DNA from: Phanerodontia chrysosporium
Lineage: Eukaryota; Basidiomycota; Agaricomycetes; Polyporales; Phanerochaetaceae
Assembly (NCBI GenBank): GCA_001910725.1
Contig: MJGA01000008.1
Location: forward strand, 744,001 to 808,000
Reading direction: 5' to 3'
DNA: 64,000 nucleotides
Both the position numbers and the translations under genes were made by a program. The notes beneath the pieces are model-generated. The model worked only from the letters and a program-made list of their open reading frames with translations. It was not told the DNA's origin and made no database searches. Of the stretch, positions 45,527-58,779 are shown piece after piece. Each line of letters begins with the position of its first letter. Within the stretch, counting starts at the first letter, position 1.

Positions 45527-48500
45527 CTCGCCTCTGGACGCTGTGGCCCACGACGGTCGGCGTGAACTACACGGCAAAACAGGCGCCCGCAGGCTCGGGG
45601 CCGTGCGTCCGGCGCCTGTGCCATGTTCGTCCCCCGACGCGCTTGCTCGCGGTCACCCAGCCCAGCCCATGTGTGTGCATCATCCCTCGACGTCGCAGGT
45701 GACGAGCTCAGCGGAAATCGCGCACTCGAGTAGCCTAATGCTGATGCGCGAGGTCTCTTGGCTCTATCCTCCTATTTCTCTGCTTTGTGCTGCGTGCTGC
45801 TCGTCGCGACCCGCTCGGAACTCGGAGCACCCGGACAGACAGTGCGGGCTTCACACCAGGTGTCAGAGTCGCGCTGAGGATGTCGGTGAGCTTGCTGCTT
45901 GAAGTTGTGCCGGCACTCCATGGACATGGGGTCTAACGCTCTGAACATTGCAAAAGTTTTCAAGGCACGCCGGGACGTGCAGCACCGGGAGCAGACCGCC
46001 GTCCGTGCTCGTCGCTCCCGCTGACGCGTCCCGCCTTCATTTATCCATAAGCGACCGGTGACGGGCGACGTCGTGCTCGCTGAGCAGATGTCTCACCCCG
46101 ACGATCGGTCGGGCACGGCTCTGCGGCGGAGGGCGTGCGCCGGCGCACCCCGCGATAGCCTGTCTCTGCGGGCGATGTCGCACACCTGGCGTGCACGCGC
46201 GCGCATGCGCCGTCCGGGGCGCGAACGCGGAGCACCGCCTCCCCCGTCTCTTCACTGCACCCCTTCACGTCTCGCGTCGGCTCGCTGCTGAGGCGAGCGA
46301 GAAGCCCGGGCCACCGTGACACGCGCCCCCGCACACAGGACGGACGCCAGCGACGATAGAAGGGCGCTGTGCGTGTGCGACATGGGAACGCACGGCGCAG
46401 TAGGCGCGAGAGAAGGCAACTTGCAGGGCCCGCCGCATGGGGCCCGCCTCGCCTCCGTTCCGCGCGCGCGTCTTCTGGGGGCGGCGCCCTGGGGCTATCG
46501 GGAGACTGAATTGCAGTTGCGCTCGACGAGGCCGTAACGTGTGAGGTCCGTCTCGCATTGAATCTGGGCCCTATCATCAGCTGACCGCGCCTGCGGTGCG
46601 TACAGCGCGTGCTCTGGGAGCAAGTCCAGGGAGTCCTAGGCGTCCTGGACGCCACATAACGAGAGCCCTGCGTGCTCGCTATCTGCGCTGTTCGGGCACG
46701 GCGACGAGAATAGCATGTCAGCCCGCAGGCGGGCTCGGGCTCGAGCTTGAGCTTGCGCTGTGGCAGACGTCGCGCGCGCTCCGTGTCCTGCTATCGGACG
46801 CCATCTTGGGCAGCCCTCAATGTTGGGGAGGTTCTCCGCAGTCGCGCTACGACGCCGATGATGCGTGCCGAGGCTGGGCATCCAATCAGGAGACGCGGCC
46901 TCCGGGTTGGAGCATCGCAGAAGGCACACTCGGAATGGATAAGTGAAACCAAGGTGTCTGTGTCAGTGCCAGTGACTAGGGTCCTGTGGTGGTGTCTCTG
47001 AGAAAATTTGTGTGTCTTGCGTGAACTCTGATCGTCCACAGTGCCAAAGCGAAGATGCGTCGTGGTCCCTGTTGGTTCCCACAGGACGCGCGCGATATTC
47101 AAATCGAAACGAAAACGAGAAGACGAGAGGTTCCGTTCCGCGGAGGCCTTGTGCCTCGGAGGCACTGGCCAAGAGGCTTCTTTGCAGCTAGTTTTCCAGC
47201 TTTTTGCCTGCTAGCGCGAACGAGGCCCCACCTGGAGGAGTCGTTGAAATATTTTTTGTGCGGAATTCCGCTGGTTGGAGGCGTCGTGGCAACCGCCACA
47301 TGGGACGCACAGACGCCGGGTCGATGGGATCTTTCCCCTTTGGGATTGTGCGCTGACTGGACTCGCTGTGATCGAGCCGCGCTCTCGGGGGAGAGGCCAG
47401 TCGCTCGCAGCGCAGCAGGAGCAGGAGCAGGCGGACAGACGGCCTCTGTCGTTGGTGTCTGAGCAGCTAAACATTTGTATTTTCTCTCTCTCTTTCCATG
47501 TTTTACAGACATTGCTTTGCTCCTCCCCGCGGTTCCGTAGCAAGTCCGAACACGGTCGCTAAACGGTTCACGGATGCATACCGCTTAGGCGGGTTTAGTA
47601 GGCTCTCGTTTTTCAGGATCATGGAGATCGTGCCGCGTCGGAAGGAGGAGGCCTCGTCGCCACCATCGATGGCGAGCTCTCCCGCATCCCCATCGATGGA
47701 ACGAGAAACCCTTCACACAAGGGCCGCGCACACCCTTCGCTCGCTCTCCAGCCTCGTCAAGACCCATGGCCAGCAGCGACGTGTGATGATGGCCTGCGCG
47801 TGCTCACGGCCCGCCGCCGGGCTGAGCGAGGCGTGGCCGACAAGGCGATCACAGATGAGACCTTTCGAACGTTCAGATGGAACAGGGTGCCGCTCGCGCC
47901 TCTCGCTCGCGATGAAACGTACCTGGTTCCCGCACTAGCGCGACGGCGCGAGGGGGCGTTGAATTGGGGGAACGTCGGGGCTCCGGATCCACGAGGCCTG
48001 CCAGTCACGCTGTCGCTGATTCGCGGCGAGGATCGCGACCAAAACGGATTGCAGCAGCAGCTGAGACGCAAAGGCTAACGGGATGGATGTGCGATTGTCT
48101 CTTTGTTGTACGTGCCCGCGCGCGCACACCCGTACGTCATGCGCAAAGGGAGGCGGGCGGCCTGTGTACGGCACCGGGGAGCCAGTCGCGACGGACCGCG
48201 TATCACGACAGGGACACGGCGTGGCCAGCGTGCTGCTGCCGTGATAGACGGTGGGACTGTCGCGGGAAGAGGCCCGCGGGGAGTGCACGACCGAGAGGTG
48301 GGAAGAAGTGGCTGGTTCTGGTTAGAGTTTGCAGCACGTGAGGGTGGCGGAGAAGGAGAGCATGGCCGTTTGTGTGATAGGCCCGCGGCTGAGCAAAAGG
48401 TACTAGAAGCTGTGCGGGAGAGGCCTGCGTCTGCTGCTGCTCGACGCTGTCTTTCCTGCTCTCGCGGACGCGGACGACCTCCAGCCTCCAGGCAGGACGA

Positions 48501-48948
48501 GGACGAGGCTCGGCATCGCTGTGCCGAACGCCGGTACACGGACGATCGTCGATCGCATCGAGATTCGCTGCGGTTCCAGCGGTGACGACGAAAGAGGGAA
48601 CTCTCCCGGCTGCGCTGTGGTTCGCAACCAAAGCGAGAATAAAAAGGGAAAAAAATACAGAAACAAAACAAAACAAAACATATCCTACCAATTCCGCTGA
48701 GGCACGCACTAGCCACGCTGCTGCTCTAGCCGCGTCTCCCCGCCGCCCGAGAACACTGTAAATTTTAGTCCCTCATATTCCGCCAACGCGTCCGCCCACA
48801 CCGGTTTGTGGTCAAATTCATTTTCAGACCGCGATTACTTCATCACTGACTCCTCTTTCTCTCCCAATCCTAATTTGCTTCCGACCTACTTCTGTTTCGT
48901 CAACCGCATTCACCACAACCGTTCCCTCCCTTCCCTACGTCTCCGGAC
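45527..48948. other. Long intergenic region upstream of the Zn2Cys6 gene
   Basis: About 3.4 kb with no recognisable gene, only GC-driven shadow ORFs. A short A-rich stretch with AAAAC repeats lies near 48640-48680, and the last ~150 bases before 48949 are pyrimidine-rich, as expected for a promoter and leader. It separates two divergent genes and is long for this window, so it may hold distal regulatory sequence of the transcription-factor gene. Confidence 0.5.
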
Positions 48949-51900
48949 ATGACCTATACTGACCCTAATTACTCTAATCGCCGCTATTCCTATGTCGACC
49001 AGTATCGCGAACGCCCATTCACACACACCGGTCACATCCAGCACCATCCAATCGCTGTAAAGGTCGAGGACGTGGACTCTTCCGAGATCCTTCCTGCGCC
49101 GCACCCGCAGTACGCCCAGCAACCGTCTTCCTCCTACTACCGCTTCGGAAGCTCCGCGGGCTCCAGCTCTCTCTCAAGTCCCTCCTCCAGCGCACCAGTA
49201 ACGCCGTTCGCATTCATGTCCGGGACGCAGTGGCCCGCCTCGTCGTCTGGCCACTCGGGCGCCGTACCAGGCACCTCCTACCAGCAGCCGTACCCTGCCA
49301 ACCGCATCCACGGCTACAACCTCCACAACCCCTTGGATACACACGCACACCAGTCTGCACACGTCCTCCCCCCGCTGCAGGACGACTACGACGACGGGGA
49401 GGACGATGGGCTCACCGAGCTGCCGTCAGGGGTGAACTTGAGCGGGTACACCAGCGCGGGCCTGGATAATCCGGGAACGGGAATGTCGGGGATGACAAAA
49501 GCGGACAAGCAGGTGCGCCGACGCAGCAGCAAGGCCTGCGACCAGTGCAGAAAGTCCAAGTGCAAGTGCGAGCGTAGCAACCCACAGGAGCCATGCAAGA
49601 ACTGCGTGCTCCTCGGCACACGTATGTCTTTCCCTTCTTGACATGCCCCTTCCCCCCTCTACCGGCGGGCACTCGGGGCTCCCCCGTGCGCGGTGCGGCA
49701 CAGCGGCTGACTTTTCTGCGTTGCAGCCTGCACGTTCCTCGGTCCGTCACGAAAACGCGGTCCCCCGAAGGGCTACATCGACGCTATTGAGGCGAGGCTG
49801 CACCAGACGGAGGCCCTCATCGGGATCCTCATTGCGAGCAAGGATAACCGTGCCAAGACCCTGTTGGAGGATCTGAGCGAGGTGAGTCGATGTCTTGAAT
49901 GCCTATCATCTCGCATCAGCGCGTAAGCGAGAGCGGTCGCCACGCGCGTTCCATGCCCGTTTTCCATCCACGCGCCCCTGCAACATCACTTCCCCCGATG
50001 CCACGGACGCTCTCCGTGCTTTTGTGCTATTTTTTCGCGGGAAAGCTCCGTCGCTGACAGCGCATTCCGTGCAGGACCAACTCGCAAAGGACATCATCGA
50101 CCGAGTTAACAACTCGCCGTATGGTCACAAGGGCCGGAAGCGTGGTGCTACCACCACCACTCGATCAAGACCGGTCCAGGTCGAGAACAAGGATGGCGAA
50201 ACCCCGGCACCTCAGTCGACGCAGTGCGTTTTCCTTTTTTTCTCCCTGAAACATCAGTCCAGTGTATTCATGTGTAATCTCCAGCCCTACGAGCGAGTGG
50301 CAGGACGCAGTCACGGCGCAGCTCAATGCTCGGGCAGCGCAGCGGAACACACTGATTGAGGACGGCGAATCGTTCGGCGAATCTGAGGCCAAGGAGCCCC
50401 AGACCCTCACCTACCCTCCTTCGCCTTCAGAGTCCGGTGCTTCCCAGTCGGACCGCAGGGCTTCTCTCGCTGTTCCTACATCAGACTCGCGCCCTACAAC
50501 CTCCGGGGCCGGCGCCGAGAGCTCCCTCTCGGCATCAGTAGAGGCCATCAACGGCGACCAGCACCGCCGGCAAAGGCGGCGTGTCGACAACGAGAGCGGT
50601 GCCCGCTCGCCGTCTAACACCTCCGTCTCGGGTCGCTCGCAGTCGCCTGCTCAGTACGCCTGCCTGCCGCCCCACCCAGCGCTGCTCTCGAAGCCGTCGC
50701 CCACGGCCTCGTCTCACAAGGCCAAGTCGGTGTCTCCAGAGGTACCAGACCTTGAGGCCGACGGGTCGAGCGACGATGAGTACTCCGGCTCTGGCGAGGA
50801 CGAGCTGGCGGTCGCCGTCGGTCAGCTGAGCATGAATGAGGACGAGCAACTGCGTTACCACGGCAAGGCGAGCGGTCTGCACCTCCTGGGCGGCCAGGCG
50901 CGCGAAGACGGCCGCAACGAGGGCGGTATTTGGCGGTTCCCGAAGGCGCGTGTCTGGCCACCTCTGCCACCCACCGCGCGGACACCGACCAAGAGCGAGG
51001 AGGACTTCTCCGTGCGCCTGCCCCCGCAGGACGTCCAGGAGCACCTGCTCGAGCTCTACTTCACCTACGTCCACGCCCAACTGCCCATCATCCACAAGCA
51101 AACCTTTATGGACCTCTACCGTGCCGGAAACATCGGCTCCGCCAGCTCGCCCATGTCTGAGTCTTCGGCGTCGCCTGCACCGTCGCAGTCGAGCGCGGGC
51201 GGCCGCCTCCAGCGCATCCCGACTCTGCTCCTCCTCGCCATGTTCTCGATCGCCGCACGGTACTCGAGCACCGGCGGGCCCGCGCCCGCGCCGGGCGAGA
51301 TGTGGACCGCCGGTGACAATTACATGGAGGACGCGAAGGTGCTGCTCGACAGCACCTACGCGCAGTCGCGTCCGACTACCTGCCAGGCCCTGCTCCTGCT
51401 CGGCTACCGGGAGGTAGGCATCGGCGCCATGGCGCAGGCGTGGATCTACATCGGCATGGCCGTGCGCATGGCGCAGGACCTTGGCCTCCACAAGAACGCC
51501 GACAAGTGGTCGAATGTCGGCAAGCCCCTCTTCACCGACGCGCAGCTGCAGGAGCGTCGCCGGATCTGGTACGGATGTGTGGTTCTCGACAAGTACATCT
51601 CCGCGTACATTGGTAAGTCGCTTCGTCGAGTTGTTACGTGGATGTCTTTGCTCATCGCTGCGCAGGTCGTCCCGTCGCTATCTTCGAGAACGACTTTGAC
51701 ACGGAGCTGCCGAGCGACGCGGAGGCTGACGAGACGGAGGGATGGCTTCCACACCCTTCGCCTGTCTTCGTCGGCGATGTGTCGGAAAGCCACGTCCCAC
51801 GCACTACGCCTGTCACTGGCCACATCATTTCCTGCTTCAACGAGTCGGCCAAGCTCTGTACGTCTTATCTTGGCTTCTGCTCTCACGGCCGTTCTGACAA

Positions 51901-53106
51901 GGTAGCTAGCAATCATCCTTAGCATGATCATGCAGGCTATCTACCCCATCCGGCCCCACACGTTCCGTCAGACAGAGTTCGCCCGCATCGAGCAGCTTCT
52001 GGACAAGTGGTACATCGACCTGCCCGAGCACCTACGGTTCGATCCGTCGTCGCCGAAGTACTACTCGCAGCCGCCGCACGTGCTCACGCTGCACATGCAG
52101 TACTGGTGCACTGTCATCCTGCTGCACCGGCCGTTCATACGGCACCTGACCACTGCATCCAGCAAGGGGTAAGTTGCGTTCATTATAGGTTGTGGGCGAA
52201 ACATGAGGCTGATTTGCAGTAGCCGGCTGTCGCCGTCGACGCGGGAACAGGAGCTTCAGGCCAACGCCCGGAAAAACTACGATCAGTGCGTGCGCGCTGC
52301 AAACCAGATTACTGCGATCGTGTCTGTGTACGTCGAGCACCACTGCCCTCGGCGAGCCGCGGTCTTCCTGTGCTTCTACGTATTTACTGCGGCGATCATG
52401 CACATCTCTACACGTATGTACCGTTCGATCGCTATCTCGACTCGCATGCTTACGTTCCCTTGTAGTCACGACCTACGCCAACGACCCCCAGGCCAGCGAA
52501 GGCCTGCGGAAATGCATGCACATACTCGAACGGATGCACTTCGTGTGGCCGGCAGCATGGCGTGCGAACGAGCTGCTGCAGGGCGTCAAGGTGCAGCCGT
52601 CACAGATCGTCCCGCCCAAGATCACGACGCCAGAGCGCACCAAGCGCCTCGCGGAGTCGATGGACGAGGACCAGGCGGCACAAAACGGCACGGTGAACGG
52701 CGATGCCTTCCGGCAGGCGCAGGCCTTTGGCGAGAACGGCGCGGGCGCGTCGCAGTCCGCGTTCCCGCTGCAGCTCGACATCCCCGCGGCCGACTCGCAG
52801 TCGTTTTACCAGTCGTACCCGCGCTGGAACGCCGAGAACCCGCTGCCGACGCTCACGAGCAGCCTCTCGACGTCGGTGCTCCCGCAGCAGTACAGCACGG
52901 GTCTCGTCGACGACCGCGTGCAGCGCTCGCAGGACCGTGCAGGGCGGTACCCGCAGTACTGGAGCGACTACTCGGCGATGGGCCAGATGGACACGTCGTA
53001 CAGCATGCCCGTCATGGGCGACATGGTCTCGCCGCAGTCTGCGCAAGCTGACCAACAGATGTACGTCCCGGACCAGTATTCACTCTATAGTGAGTCCTCC
53101 CGCTGA
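48949..53106 (+). CDS. Zn2Cys6 fungal-specific transcription factor
   Basis: About eight exons from ATG 48949 to TGA 53106, roughly 1,150 residues. A Tyr/Ser/Pro-rich N-terminus leads to a binuclear zinc cluster with spacing CX2CX6CX8CX2CX6C (KACDQCRKSKCKC, CKNC, then TPC rebuilt over an intron), followed by SRKRGPPKGYIDAIEARLHQ. The KRGPxKGY linker resembles that of Rgt1-type regulators. The fungal_trans domain occupies about 51,000-52,560 (LLELYFTYVHAQLPIIHKQTF, RMAQDLGLHKNADKW, RRRIWYGCVVLDKYISAYIGRP). The tail is Gln/Ser-rich. It is expected to bind CGG-type sites and control metabolic genes; targets are unknown. All introns keep the frame; the one at about 51,858-51,912 fits only with the acceptor before CAATCATCC. 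Confidence 0.9.
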
Positions 53107-53621
53107 TTCGCAGCTGTGCGAAAAGTCGCTTATCCGCGTTCTATAGATAACCTATCCCAGACTAATCAGCAATAATACATGGATGTAGAGCATTTTCTTC
53201 TTCTCGGTGTTTAACTCCCGACCACAAACCAAGTATGTAATCTCGTGTCTTGGGGCCTCGTTTCCTTCTTGCCACGCAGCTCTTCTTATTCCATAATTTG
53301 TATCACTTTCGTTACACTCCACTGTTGCTCGCATAGCACATGTCATATTGTAGCTTTACAGCTGGGACATTCTATCCACAATACTCTCCTAATGCATGCT
53401 GTCTGCTGCCGGAACAACCATTCGAGTTGCATACCCTGTTACACGTGCGTCCGGGCTCCATCGCTGCGAATCTCCCACCGCGCAATCGAGATTTCCGGTT
53501 TCCTGGGTCGTGGACCCCAATTTGGTGCGACAACTGTTGACTTAATGGGTCCATCTGGAAACACGACCCCGCAGCTGGGGAGGTCCAAGATGTCCCACAT
53601 CTCAGCTGCGAGATGCTTCCT
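53107..53621. other. Convergent intergenic spacer
   Basis: About 515 bases between the stop of the Zn2Cys6 gene and the stop of the minus-strand orphan. Relatively AT-rich, as expected for two 3' ends. No gene. Confidence 0.5.
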
Positions 53622-55893
53622 CTACTGAATGGTCCTCGTGAGCGCAGTGCGACGACTCGGACGAGAGAGGGGCATCACCTTGGCGATGGCGCGCCGCGCA
53701 CTACTGTAACGGTCCCTCAGCGATTCCGGTTCGAGCGGAAAACGCACGACGGCGTCATGATCGTCCTCGGTACCGCCACAAAGCTTGTCGCCTTGGATCA
53801 CCGAGGGTGATACTGATCGGAACGATGGTGCGCTACTGCTTGCCGCGAGATTCGTCCTGCCAGGCGCGGAGGACTGAGGACCGGAGCAAGGCGGAGTATG
53901 AGATGAAGCAGACTCTGCGTTGCGCGCGATCGACCACGCCCCTGACTCCAGGTCGAGGGCTTGATTTTCATTACGGATCAAAGGATATGGCGGCGACGAG
54001 CTGTCATTTCGTGGTGGAGAGGGCCATCTGGGCAAATCAACATCTGTGCGGATACCAACAGAAGACGATTAATGAATGCAGTCATGCACCTCCATGTGAT
54101 TGCGAGTCTCTTGCTCGGCTCACAGAAATGCGGTCCCTCACCGTCTTTTCCAGTCGCCGCCTTGTCGATCCCGAGATCACGGCCGAGCCCCTTGAGGGCG
54201 TCCTGCAGCGTGATCCGCGTCACTTTCCACTGGCTAGCAGTATGCTGTGGGCGTCCGTCGCTCAGCGCGGACGTGTTCGCCGCTGCGGGTGGCGGCGGCA
54301 TGTACAGGGTCTTCCTCGGTCTTGGGCCTTCGGCTACGGGCTCTCGCGGCGTAGAGAGGGGTAGGCGAAATTTGGGAGTGATCGAGGAGTGCCCATTTGA
54401 CGTCTTCAGTCGGCTTTTGCTCTTCTTGCTCGCCGGTAGAGTGGACCACTGAGTCTCGGGGGAGGAAGAGAATGCGTCGTACGCATCTCGCTTCTTGTTA
54501 ATATGTGAACTTTCGTCAAGACGGACAGCGCACGTGGGAGATTGCTCCCTGTGACGGAAACCGGGAGATATTTCCGGGATACGCGGGGAAACAGCAGGGT
54601 CTGAGATCTGTCGAGAGGAAATACCCGTCGCCCTGGGTAGCGGCGGAGTCCGTCTAATATCCGGTTGGATATAGTGATCGACACTGAACCTCGGAACCGA
54701 AAGAGTTGCGGTAGCGACGATGGGCGATGCCACATGCTTAGAGAGACGACTTGAACTCCAGATTCTTCTGGATGAAGAGAGGCCAACTGGTGAGGACAGA
54801 ATCTCTCGCGTTGCAAAATTGTGGTGTGCAGAGGGGCGTATTGGACTAGAAGCTGGATGAGCATGAACGTCGATAAACCCTGATACTGCCGGCGAAATTA
54901 TGGGCGAGAGGCCTCGGTTGAGACGAGGAATCACATTTGCGGCACAGTGCGACCCTAGCAGAGATGAGTAAGCGAAAGGGACGAACACAGTCGCGAAGCA
55001 TAGACGCGCTATCACGACCTGCTGCCTTGACGGGACGATTTAGAGCGTCGCGAACCACGCTCTCTCTAGGTTCGCCCAGTGACAGATCTAGTAAAGCGGA
55101 AGCGCGGTTAGTGATGAAAGTCGGTGGAGCAATGATGAATATATGCAAGGATGTCAAAGCACGAACCGGTATGGAGCGGACGGGTTGTACAAGTCTCTGG
55201 TTCCTTCACCGCACTTGAGACATCACTTGACGAGATGGTATCATTGCATTCGAGAAGGCCAAAAGTCGGAACGTTAGTAGATGAGAGCGAGCGCGAGTCT
55301 GGTCCGGTACTCGAACTCTTGGCGAGTGCTTGGGGCGAAGCGAGAGAGATATCATGCATATATGCGTGTGACACAGTGCTAGGAGGATTGTGAGCGGCGC
55401 CTCGAATACGCGTCGACTCCTTCCTCGCGTTTTGCCGTGAGGGCGACGTTCTAGGTATATTGGAGCCATTAGCAAAACGACCAGGAACTGCTGGCCGCAA
55501 CAGAAGTTGGTCCGAGCTCTTCTTCTGCTTCTCTAATTGTTTCTTGAATGCATCTGCGAGTGGGTCTTTGTGTAGTCTTGTCCCCGCGTGTGATTGCTTC
55601 CGTTCGCTCGGTTTTGTCGGTTGCGCCGTACGAGCCGCTGCATTGACCTTGGCTATTACCCATGGGTTCGACTTGATCACAGCTGCATCGTGGCGGGAAG
55701 ACAAGTCTAAGTCATTGATGAGCTTTGCGTCTTCAGACAGAGGCACAGTGGAGTCGTCAGAACTGCCGAGACCAGAGTCGCGAGCCGGGACAGAGTAGTC
55801 GTCGTCGTCGTCGTCGTCGTCAGAAAAGTAGAAATTGCTGCGCAGGTTGTGGGTCCAGCAGTCCGTCGCCATTGCCTTCGCCCGCTGAGGCAT
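53622..55893 (-). CDS. Ser-rich orphan with acidic N-terminus
   Basis: Minus strand from ATG 55893 (55872 also possible) to the stop at 53622. Four exons join in one frame: the first ends at RPLHT, the second starts LSLGEPRESVVRDAL, the third starts SHCAANVIPRLNRG, and the last starts VDLPRWPSPPRN. About 680-700 residues. Near the N-terminus is FYFSDDDDDDDDYS, then conserved-looking NPWVIAKVNAAA and a charged ADAFKKQLEKQKK. The rest is low-complexity Ser/Pro/Arg, with one structured piece (WKVTRITLQDALKGLGRDLGI). Likely nuclear by composition, but no family is recognised. It shares a 276-base divergent promoter with the USP-like gene. Confidence 0.65.
55798..55818. repeat. GTC microsatellite coding for Asp repeat
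   Basis: Seven GTC units on the plus strand, read as an aspartate run near the N-terminus of the minus-strand orphan. Confidence 0.8.
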
Positions 55894-56169
55894 GTCGAGC
55901 AAAGCGACCGAAGCAGGTGGTCAGAAAGACAGGCGGATGGACGCTAGACGCCCAGGATGTGGCGGGGAAGCTGCGCATGCGCGAGTGACGCGGACTTCGA
56001 ACAAGGGGCGACCTCTTCAACGCCAACCTCCAACTCATTCGCCTCTCTCACCGCGCTTTGGCCTCATCGTGACTGGCGAATCATATCACACGCGCACCCA
56101 TCTCTCTTTTCACGCGAGATACGTGCAAGTAGTGTGCGAGAAAATAGTCTCGAATCGAGCCAATATTCT

Positions 56170-58779
56170 ATGACTGCCACCGCAGCGGAGGGTCCGTTCA
56201 GACCCGCACCACCGACCCCTGTCGAGTTGCAGAAGATCAACCAGGTTCTAGAAGTGCTTGCAGGAGCGTGTACAGAGCAGCAGGTGTTGAACCTCCTCCG
56301 AAAGCACAGCGGGAATGTCGAGCGGACGCTTCAAGCATTGCTGGACGATCCGAGTAGTGGCATGGAGGCTACGCCCACGACGACCAAATTCACAGACATA
56401 CAGTTCCTTCGCGAGGCCGACATCCAGATGCGAACTGACACGCAGTCTCGTCCTCGCAGCCCTCCGCGTAAGTCCGAGATTCTCGATGCAATGGCGTGCT
56501 AGTAATCTATGTAATGCGTCTAGCTTCAAGGCCGGAGAAGTCAGACGTCCATACAATAGATCTGACAGGAGAGGACGAGTCAGAAGACCTCAAGAGAGCG
56601 ATGGCAATGTCCCTCGAAGAGTCGGGACCAGCCTTCGGACCAAGTAATCGAGCACCAGATCCTAACTGGGCAGTCGTACCCTCTAATGTTCGTTGCTCTA
56701 CGACGTTGCCCGCGATGTGGGGTCATAACATGCATACATCTAGGTGTCGGTGTCAGGATTATCACAAGACGATCAAGACATGAAGCAAGCCATAGAAGCT
56801 AGTCTGAGCGAAGGCATATCTCTGGAAGCACAGTCGAAGAAGCCCCTGGAGGAGCAAATTCGAATTGGGGATACGTACGTAGTGTCCACCCTTATTCATC
56901 TCGTTTCAAGTCTCAGACCTTGTAACGTCAGCCCTGTCGCACTCCGTGTCTCTCATCCACGTCTCATGTACGCTGCGATGATCCTTCACGCATTGTACTT
57001 CGTACCACAGGTTCGCAAGGCCATATCGAACTATTTCGTCAATCTCGGAGTGAACGAGGCGGATTACGACTCAGAGCTTTTTAGCAGCGGGCCAGGTCAG
57101 TCACTTTGGGTTCAGTGATATGTAACTGAGCAATGCGTTCTAGGTCGGGCACTTTCGACGCTTACGGAGACATTGGTATACATGGAGTACTCGAGGCTGT
57201 CGGAGCTTCATGCCGACCAAGCAGTAGAAGATCTGCCAGCAGAGCCATGGATAAGGCCAAATGAGGGTCCTGGAGACCTTGCCTTCGGTACGCGGTGTCA
57301 TATGTCGCCCCGACTATATAATGATTCATTCAGCAGCATTCTACGAAAAGTTCACTTTGGCTGTAGAGTCAGCTTTACATTCCAATGATGCGACGGACGT
57401 ACTGAAGCGAGGCAACTGGCAAAGGTAGATCTACCAGAACTCTGGCTGAGCCTTGGCTGACATGTTTTCTCTCGCGCAGACTTTTCTACTTTCGTCACGG
57501 ACCAAGCAGTAACGACCCATACAGAGGACCCTTTGATCGCGACATGGATTGTCCGATAGCGAAGATATCAGTCTACGGCTATTCTGATGCTAATGATCTT
57601 GTCTCCTGCTTGGCTAAGGAGCTAAAAGATGCGACCAACGATCCCAATAACACGGAGCTGATTATCTACCCTTCGGATGTCGTTGCTTTCCAGCTTTCTC
57701 GCAGCTTGAGCGACAGAACATTATTCAGTTTCCCCACGCACTTCTACTTGGACCGATTCCTCAATGACAAGGCATCATTGTCGACCGAGAAGCATCGATT
57801 GCAACAAGAGCTGCTATCGGAAGTTACACAGTTAGAGAAGAGGAAAGCAGCTCTGACACAATTCGAAGTGCGTAAGACGGTCGTGCTACTGGCAAAGCTT
57901 ACCTTGTTATAGGGCAGGGATACACTGGCCGACTTGCGTTCCGCAGTGCATTACTACGAGAACGTGGCCGAGGACGACGGAGATGAGATGCGGAGAGGCA
58001 TGATCCAGGACACCGCTACCACGTTACGCAAGATCATCGCGTCCCTGGAAGTCGAGCTCCATTGTGAGTATTCGCAGTTTTAGTTTCGAGTACGGTGCCA
58101 ACGAATCCCAGCTATCGAAGACTCCATAGCGAAGTGCAAGGTCGAAGCCGATCAGGTGTTTGATTGTCCTGAACTCCAGGAGCTGAAGGTGCGCTGGGAG
58201 TCAAGTCACTATTGCATGTCTTTGACGGTTGTCATAGTATGAGCTACGTGCGGTGCTCATGCATGACGGATTCTACGGACGCAACCATCTCTACTCTTAC
58301 GTCAAGCACAAAGGGGCGTGGTGGAAAACTACGGAGAATGCAGTGTTTGAGGTTGGCACTTTGCATCTGCCCACACGTCTCCGTCTCATCGTCGTCTCCC
58401 ACATGGACAGGTACCCGAGACGGAGGTTGTCGAGGATCCCGCAGGTTTACACTTGGGCGCCGGGCCATTCCTGCTGATCTATAGCCGTTCCATGCTGCCG
58501 GAGGAGGAGAACGCTAAGCTACCATGGCCTGAACGTATCAAAGTACGCCGAACTACGCTAATAAAAAATGACAGGCCTGACAAGCATTTGCAGAACGCCG
58601 TGAAGGAGAATAACATGACCTTCTTCGACGAGTTGGATCCCGAGGCGCTTGCGAACGTAGAGGACCCGAACTCGCCGCCAACGGTGACTCAACCCATGCC
58701 CATCGACACGCCCACAGACTCCTCGTCGATGGTTGTCGAGCCGCCGTCGCGGGCAGACCCTATGGAGCTAGACAGCTAA
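56170..58779 (+). CDS. UBA/UIM protein with USP25/28-like domain lacking the catalytic Cys
   Basis: Multi-exon gene from ATG 56170 to TAA 58779, about 690 residues, frame intact. N-terminal UBA/CUE-like helices (QQVLNLLRKHSGNVERTLQ) precede two ubiquitin-interacting motifs, SEDLKRAMAMSLEES and DQDMKQAIEASLSEG. The USP-type domain follows: PVALRVSHPRLMYAA then ILHALYFVPQVR aligns with the USP Cys box, but the NTC triad is gone and a Leu/Met occupies its place. A coiled coil (KHRLQQELLSEVTQLEKRK) sits before the His box AVLMHDGFYGRNHLYSYVK. The His box layout resembles USP25/28. It probably binds ubiquitin without cleaving it. Function is inferred. Confidence 0.8.
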
